Below, piece by piece: positions 59,006 to 64,000 of a stretch of DNA of 64,000 nt. The stretch is from an uncultured Bacteroidota bacterium (lineage in GTDB: Bacteria > Bacteroidota > Bacteroidia > Chitinophagales > Chitinophagaceae): assembly GCA_903887415.1 (NCBI GenBank), contig CAISPO010000025.1:62001-126000 (forward strand), read 5' to 3'. The notes under the pieces were generated by a model. That model saw nothing but the letters and a program-made list of their open reading frames with translations. It was not told the origin of the DNA and searched no databases. Each line of letters begins with the position of its first letter. The first letter of the stretch is position 1. A program made the position numbers and the translations under genes.

Positions 59006-60604
59006 CTAGGAAATGCCGTGCATCATCTTTTGCAGCTTGCGGCTGAGCAGGAACAGCATTACTGCTGCTGCACCGGCGAAACCAACAAATATCATAAAGT
59101 AGGTGTGCAGATCGGTGATCTCCATGGAGAAGAAATGGGGATGCCCGGGAACTGTGGGATCAGGATAAAGAGAGCTCATAAAGCCCGCTAGTTTGTTACC
59201 GGTGGCAATTGCCAGGAACCAGATACCCATCATAAGCGATGTAAACCTGCCAGGAGTCAGCTTATTTACCATAGACAGGCCAATGGGGCTGAGGCACAAC
59301 TCACCAACCGTGTGAAGAAAATAACAGCCGGTAAGGAACATAATACTCGCGCCTTCCTTTGGTATTGCATTAGAGCCAAATGCAATGAACAGGAACCCGG
59401 ATGCGAGGAAGGCGAGGCCAAGCGATTGTTTCACGGGTGCAGAAACATTAACTCCTTTGCGCGCCAGTGCTACCCATATGGCGCTGATGATCGGAGCAAG
59501 TATGATTATGAAGCCAGCGTTAAAGCTCTGGAAATAACTTGCAGGCATCTCCATTCCGAAGATATGCCTGTTTGTCTGCTCTTCAGCAAAGAAGGTCAGC
59601 GAAACCCCTGCCTGCTCAAAACACATCCAGAAGAAGATCACGAAAATCATAATAAGGATGATGACCCAAAGCCTGTCTTTTTCGATCTTCGACAACGACT
59701 TATCAGTGATAATGACGATCGGCCCAACAATGGTCATGCCATAGATCAGCGAACCCCAAATATCAACGCCGGCAACAAAATGTATGAGCGAGAAAACGGC
59801 AGCGATACCTCCAATGAGGATGATAAGCTGTTGCTGGCTGAATCCGCCTGCGCCTTTTGTACTGGTTACTTCCGTCTTAGTTGCGGAAGTGTCAGTAAGT
59901 TTATTGGGGCCTATTCCCAACTGGCGGCCATCTGGCGCAACAACGTATTTGTTCTTTGTAAAGTAAAAGATAACAAGGCTCAGCAGCATACCTATGCCGG
60001 CAGAAAGGAATCCCCATTTGTAATCAAATTTTTCGCCAAGAGTACCGCATACAAACGGCGCTAAAAATGCACCTGCATTGATGCCCATGTAGAAGATGGT
60101 ATAAGCCGCATCTTTACGCTCATCATTTTCTTTGTAAAGCTGGCCCACCATGGTAGAGATATTGGGCTTGAAGAAGCCATTGCCAAATATCAGGAATGTT
60201 AACCCTGCCCACATCATGGTGATCGCTGCGCCTTTATCGGTAGCGTGTGATAGTGATGCCGAAAAAAACATCAGAAATTGTCCCATGGCCATGAGCAGGC
60301 CACCCACAAAAATTGATTTTCTGTTTCCCCAATACCGGTCTGCTACATAGCCGCCAATAAGTGGTGTGAGATAAACGAGCCCGGTATAGGTACCATATAT
60401 AGTACTTGATGCCGCCTTGTCCAGCAAAAGCATTTTGGTCATGTACAGCGCGAAGATGGCGCGCATACCATAGTAGCTAAAACGCTCCCAGAATTCCGTA
60501 GCAAATAAGACATATAATCCTTTAGGGTGCCCCTTGCCCGATGATTCAATATTGACAGGCATGTCTAACGACGTTTCGAGATCCTGTTCATTGTTTATAC
60601 TCAT
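59006..60604 (-). CDS. POT family peptide MFS transporter 2
   Basis: A 532-residue paralogue of POT 1: FATEFWERFSYYGMRAIFA, GNGFFKPNISTMVGQLY, FFWMCFEQAGVSLTFF. The ATG at 60604 is chosen, because the in-frame extension to 60970 would overlap purD on the other strand and the first residues there look non-coding. The upstream 13-mer ATAAGAATTTGTA at 60607-60619 also occurs upstream of the MazG-like gene. Confidence 0.92.
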   Translation of the reverse strand: MSINNEQDLETSLDMPVNIESSGKGHPKGLYVLFATEFWERFSYYGMRAIFALYMTKMLLLDKAASSTIYGTYTGLVYLTPLIGGYVADRYWGNRKSIFVGGLLMAMGQFLMFFSASLSHATDKGAAITMMWAGLTFLIFGNGFFKPNISTMVGQLYKENDERKDAAYTIFYMGINAGAFLAPFVCGTLGEKFDYKWGFLSAGIGMLLSLVIFYFTKNKYVVAPDGRQLGIGPNKLTDTSATKTEVTSTKGAGGFSQQQLIILIGGIAAVFSLIHFVAGVDIWGSLIYGMTIVGPIVIITDKSLSKIEKDRLWVIILIMIFVIFFWMCFEQAGVSLTFFAEEQTNRHIFGMEMPASYFQSFNAGFIIILAPIISAIWVALARKGVNVSAPVKQSLGLAFLASGFLFIAFGSNAIPKEGASIMFLTGCYFLHTVGELCLSPIGLSMVNKLTPGRFTSLMMGIWFLAIATGNKLAGFMSSLYPDPTVPGHPHFFSMEITDLHTYFMIFVGFAGAAAVMLFLLSRKLQKMMHGIS

Positions 60605-60697
60605 AAATAAGAATTTGTATTTTACTGAAGTGCCAAAATAAATAAAATAATCAGTGTTGCGCCATTTTTTTAGTTTTTTTGCAGCTAATTCCAGAAA

Positions 60698-61972
60698 ATG
60701 AAAAATATATTGCTCCTTGGCTCTGGTGGGCGTGAGTGTGCGCTTGCGTGGAAATTGAGCCATAGCCCACTTTGCGGTAAGTTTTATATAGCCCCCGGTA
60801 ATGCAGGCACGGAGGCATACGGGATCAATCTGCCCGTGTCTTACAATGATTTTGAAGGGATAAAAAAGGCCTGCATCGAGTACAAAATAGATATTCTGAT
60901 ACCGGGGCCGGAAGACCCGCTGGTGGCAGGGATATATGATTTCTTCAAAAACGATGCTGCGCTGAAGCATATCATTATTGTAGGGCCATCAAGAGAGGGT
61001 GCGCAACTGGAAGGCAGCAAGGCATGGTCGAAGAAATTTATGGAGCGACACAATATACCTACAGCTGCGTATAAAGAGTTTTCGGCGGGGAGCTTTGAAC
61101 AGGGGGTCGCGTATATTAAACGTAGCGAACCGCCTATAGTAATAAAGGCCGATGGGCTTGCGGCCGGTAAAGGTGTGGTGATAGCGCAAAACACAATAGA
61201 AGCGGTAAAGGCTTTCCGGGCAATGGTGATGAACGGGCAGTTTGGAGATGCAAGCAAAAATGTGGTGATAGAACAATTCCTGGATGGTATTGAGCTTTCT
61301 GTCTTTGCGTTTACGGACGGCACAAATTATGTGCTGCTGCCCGAGGCAAAGGACTATAAGCGAATAGGAGCAGGCGATACCGGCCCCAACACCGGTGGCA
61401 TGGGTGCGATCTCACCGGTGCCTTTTGCAGATGAGACGTTTATGCAAAAGGTGACAGAACGTATCATTGAGCCAACCGTGAAAGGGTTAAAGAGAGAAGG
61501 CATTACGTACCAGGGTTTTATTTTCTTTGGCCTGATAAAAGTGAAAGATGAGCCTTATGTAATAGAATACAATTGCCGCATGGGCGACCCGGAAACCGAG
61601 GTGGTAATACCCCGGCTTGAAAATGACCTGGTGGAACTAATACTGAAAATGCAGGAGGGCAAGCTCAATGAGGTAACGGTGCGGCACAGCTCAAAGGCTA
61701 CTGGTGCGGTGATGTTGGTGTCAGCAGGTTACCCCGGAGATTATGAGAAAGGGAATGTAATGAGTGGTTTTGAAAAAGCGAGGGGGAGTTTATTGTTTCA
61801 TGCTGGCACAACGGTCAAAGACGGCCATATTGTAACAAATGGCGGGCGGGTGATCGCTGTTACTTCTTATGGAGATAATATAAAACAGGCATTAGAGAAA
61901 TCTTATGAAAACGCAGCCCTGATCGAGTATGAAGGGAAGTATTATAGGAAGGATATAGGGTGGGAGTTCTAG
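60698..61972 (+). CDS. purD: phosphoribosylamine--glycine ligase
   Basis: A 424-residue ATP-grasp enzyme: GGRECALAWKL at the N terminus, GPSREGAQLEGSKAWSKKFM, PIVIKADGLAAGKGVVIA, YNCRMGDPETEVVIPRL. It makes glycinamide ribonucleotide in purine synthesis. Complete, single gene. Confidence 0.96.
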   Translation: MKNILLLGSGGRECALAWKLSHSPLCGKFYIAPGNAGTEAYGINLPVSYNDFEGIKKACIEYKIDILIPGPEDPLVAGIYDFFKNDAALKHIIIVGPSREGAQLEGSKAWSKKFMERHNIPTAAYKEFSAGSFEQGVAYIKRSEPPIVIKADGLAAGKGVVIAQNTIEAVKAFRAMVMNGQFGDASKNVVIEQFLDGIELSVFAFTDGTNYVLLPEAKDYKRIGAGDTGPNTGGMGAISPVPFADETFMQKVTERIIEPTVKGLKREGITYQGFIFFGLIKVKDEPYVIEYNCRMGDPETEVVIPRLENDLVELILKMQEGKLNEVTVRHSSKATGAVMLVSAGYPGDYEKGNVMSGFEKARGSLLFHAGTTVKDGHIVTNGGRVIAVTSYGDNIKQALEKSYENAALIEYEGKYYRKDIGWEF

Positions 61973-62055
61973 TGAGATCAATTGCGAAATGTAAGTTAAC
62001 CATTTTGTGTGTTGTTGAATTACACTAATTTGCAGTAATCAGAGTTTCTAGGTGA

Positions 62056-62468
62056 ATGGTATATGCAGACGTAGAACTGATCAATGGCCTTGACGAAGGA
62101 GCTGCAAGGCGCCATACTATTGGTGAAGACGAGCTGAAAAGATTCCCGGTTAATATTTTAGTAGATACAGGCTCATACATGCTTGCCATTAACAAGCTAT
62201 ACAGGAACATCTTCAGTTGCCGGTAGTTGATTCTAAAAAAGCGCAGACCGCAGATGACCGAATTATCAATTGCGATGTAGTTGCCCCAATTGTATTGCTC
62301 CTTAAAAACCGCCGGTTTACCGGCGGCGCCATGGTATTGCCCGGAGATTCAGAACCGTTATTGGGTGCTATTCCTTTGGACGAAATGGATGTTTTGATTC
62401 ATCCGCTAAGGCAGAAACTTATAGTAAATCCTGAGCATCCTTTATATGCGCAACTGAAATTAAAGTGA
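62056..62468 (+). pseudogene. retropepsin-like aspartic protease (clan AA), frameshifted
   Basis: From ATG 62056 the frame gives MVYADVELINGLDEGAARRH and the active site NILVDTGSYMLAINK, then meets a stop at 62224 after unrelated residues. In another frame the family continues as AIQEHLQLPVVDSKKAQ, later GGAMVLPGDSEPLLGAIPL, DEMDVLIHP and NPEHPLYAQLK, to the stop at 62468. A single missing base in AACAAG at 62191-62196 (AACAAAG would restore the frame) joins both. The whole would be about 137 residues, the normal family size. Either a young pseudogene or a consensus error. Confidence 0.75.
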
Positions 62469-62508
62469 GGTTCCATACACACCTTTAGGCATTTAAGATT
62501 CTCCTGCC

Positions 62509-62516
62509 TATTTTTG
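62509..62516 (+). promoter_or_regulatory. promoter -7 element of recG
   Basis: TATTTTTG matches TAnnTTTG. The expected transcription start lies about 5-8 bp downstream, at 62521-62524, next to the first recG codons, so the transcript may be leaderless. Confidence 0.45.
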
Positions 62517-62520
62517 CCCC

Positions 62521-64000
62521 ATCAGCAACCCATCTTCCATATTAGAATCACCCATTGAATTCCTCAAAGGCGTTGGTCCCCAGCGCGGTGAACTATTACG
62601 CCAGGAACTGGAGATAAGCACTTTTGAGGACCTGCTGTATCATTATCCCTACCGCTATTTCGACCGGTCGCAGATCACAAAAATCGCGGCTATTAATTCA
62701 ACTACGGAGTATGTACAAATAGCGGGAATACTTGTAAATATTACCGAGGAAGGGACGGGATTTAAAAAGAGGCTTATTGCTACTCTTTATGATGATACAG
62801 GGCGGATAGAACTGCTATGGTTCCAGGGCGCGCAGTGGATGAAGAAAACACTAAAGGAAAATGAGCGCTACATAGTGTTTGGGAAAGTTAATTTGTTCAA
62901 TGGTTATTACAATATTTCCCACCCTGAAATAGAGTTATGGAATGCAGATACAGCCATTGCTGGCAGGCAGCCAGTATATTCCAGTACTACCAAATTAATT
63001 GCGAAGGGTATCACCAATAGGTCATTTGCAAAAATTACACAGGCGCTGTTTGAAAAATTAAACCCGGCAGATATTCCTGAAGTGCTGCCAGCGGAAATAA
63101 TAAAACAATATAACCTTTGCAGCCGCTTTGCCGCTATACGCTGGATACACTTTCCTGATAATGACGAGCATGAGCAGCTTGCGCGACATAGGATGAAGTG
63201 GGAGGAGCTGTTTATCTCTCAATTGATGATTGCAAGGCTGCGGCTGCAGCATACGGCACAACAAGGGTGGAAGTTTGAAAAAGTCGGTGATCATTTTAAT
63301 GACTTCTTCCGGCTGCATCTGCCGTTCGAGCTTACTAATGCGCAAAAGCGGGTGTTAAAAGAAATAAGGCAGGACACCGCAAGGGGCAAGCAAATGAATA
63401 GGTTGCTGCAGGGCGATGTGGGTAGCGGTAAAACGATAGTAGCCGTTATGTCTATGCTGTTGGCGCTGGACAACGGTTTCCAGGCCTGCATTATGGCGCC
63501 TACCGAGATACTGGCGCAGCAGCACTATATCAGCATCGGTGAGTTGCTGGCTGATATGGGCATACGGGTGAGATTGCTGACCGGCAATGTTAAAGGCAAA
63601 GCCAGGAAAGAGATACTGGCAGAGCTGGCAGATGGAAGCACGCCAATAGTTGTAGGCACTCATGCTCTTATTGAAGATAGCGTACAATTTAAAAACCTTG
63701 GCCTGGCGGTAATAGATGAGCAGCACCGTTTCGGGGTGGGGCAGCGTGCCCGGCTGTGGAAGAAAAATGAGATGCCACCGCATGTGCTCGTAATGACAGC
63801 TACGCCTATTCCGCGAACACTGGCTATGACCATGTATGGAGACCTCGATGTTTCAGTAATTGATGAGCTGCCACCTGGCAGGAAGGAGATAAAAACCGTG
63901 CACCGAAAGGACGCAGGACGAATGAAGGTAATGGAATTCATTCGCAGCCAGGTGGATGAAGGCAGGCAGGCATATATCGTTTATCCGCTGATAGAGGAGT
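62521..64000 (+). CDS. recG: ATP-dependent DNA helicase RecG, 5' part, runs off the window
   Basis: About 493 codons of RecG are visible: the wedge/OB domain (IEFLKGVGPQRGELLRQEL, YHYPYRYFDRS, IELLWFQGAQWMKK), Walker A GDVGSGKT about residue 297, TAPTEILA-like MAPTEILAQQHY, DEQHRFGVGQRA, and MTATPIPRTLAMTMYGDLDVS. RecG rescues stalled replication forks. The frame is open from 62497 but has no ATG, GTG or TTG before the conserved region. The first plausible codon is ATC at 62521 (ATC AGC AAC CCA, where relatives start MSN); this may be a mutated or miscalled ATG. Confidence 0.9.
   Translation, partial: MSNPSSILESPIEFLKGVGPQRGELLRQELEISTFEDLLYHYPYRYFDRSQITKIAAINSTTEYVQIAGILVNITEEGTGFKKRLIATLYDDTGRIELLWFQGAQWMKKTLKENERYIVFGKVNLFNGYYNISHPEIELWNADTAIAGRQPVYSSTTKLIAKGITNRSFAKITQALFEKLNPADIPEVLPAEIIKQYNLCSRFAAIRWIHFPDNDEHEQLARHRMKWEELFISQLMIARLRLQHTAQQGWKFEKVGDHFNDFFRLHLPFELTNAQKRVLKEIRQDTARGKQMNRLLQGDVGSGKTIVAVMSMLLALDNGFQACIMAPTEILAQQHYISIGELLADMGIRVRLLTGNVKGKARKEILAELADGSTPIVVGTHALIEDSVQFKNLGLAVIDEQHRFGVGQRARLWKKNEMPPHVLVMTATPIPRTLAMTMYGDLDVSVIDELPPGRKEIKTVHRKDAGRMKVMEFIRSQVDEGRQAYIVYPLIEE

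Noticed and set aside
59312-60064. 250-codon plus-strand frame inside the POT 2 gene
   Set aside because: Antisense to a well-supported transporter; composition rich in Arg/His/Asn with no domain.
1-64000. CRISPR arrays, integrases, transposases, prophage or restriction systems
   Set aside because: No regularly spaced repeats and no proteins of these families were seen on either strand; the only toxin-antitoxin module is hicBA.

Overview
The window comes from a Bacteroidota bacterium, most likely a Chitinophagaceae-like gliding, aerobic to micro-aerobic organism. The evidence is several secreted proteins ending in type IX secretion (T9SS) sorting domains, gliding genes (gldF, gldG, a gldN homologue), a fused ccoN-ccoO gene, RecG/PurD/AroA-type housekeeping genes of Bacteroidota character, and promoters of the phylum type (TAnnTTTG near -7). 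No phage, plasmid, integrase, transposase or CRISPR array is visible; this is ordinary chromosome with many short interspersed repeats.

Layout. 0-7.4 kb: the 3' end of an Ig-like T9SS surface protein, an SDR oxidoreductase with its AraC-type regulator, a secreted aryl-sulfotransferase-like protein, an SRPBCC protein and a long RluA-type pseudouridine synthase. 7.5-21.8 kb: a tiny membrane ORF, a PAS histidine kinase with a receiver-Crp hybrid regulator, a CoA-transferase, and a complete cbb3 oxidase locus read leftward (unknown gene, ccoI, ccoS, ccoNO, ccoQ-like, ccoP, ccoG, fixH, tauE/safE-like); two of these genes (ccoS, ccoQ-like) encode under 60 residues. 21.9-25.6 kb: tRNA-Pro(CGG) and the shikimate genes aroB-aroA-aroC. 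25.7-36.6 kb: tandem T9SS paralogues, a C10 (streptopain-like) protease with T9SS tail, MazG-like, MoxR, acyltransferase and small lipoproteins. 36.7-41 kb: paaZ, an orphan gldN homologue, a hicBA module and an enoyl-CoA hydratase. 41-50 kb: an RsmB-like methyltransferase carrying an in-frame repeat insertion, outer-membrane proteins, a D-Ala-D-Ala dipeptidase, and gldF-gldG-DUF4340. 50-64 kb: envelope genes (GT-C enzyme, DUF1361, DgkA-type kinase), a wHTH/CreD stress locus with a shared palindromic operator, DUF488, a VIT1/CCC1 transporter, two POT peptide transporters, purD, a broken aspartic protease gene and the 5' part of recG.

The observations I think most worth checking are: (1) a palindrome ACTTTG-N5-CAAAGT in front of both transcription units of the wHTH/CreD locus; (2) a 13-bp direct repeat in front of the SDR gene, with a partial third copy at the araC start; (3) a dispersed intergenic repeat inserted in frame into an rRNA methyltransferase gene; (4) a two-component system whose regulator has a Crp-type output, encoded next to the cbb3 locus; (5) five single-base defects between 43 and 62.6 kb (two premature stops, two frameshifts, one missing start codon), which could be real decay or consensus errors in the sequence. 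I did not find a clearly new multi-gene system.
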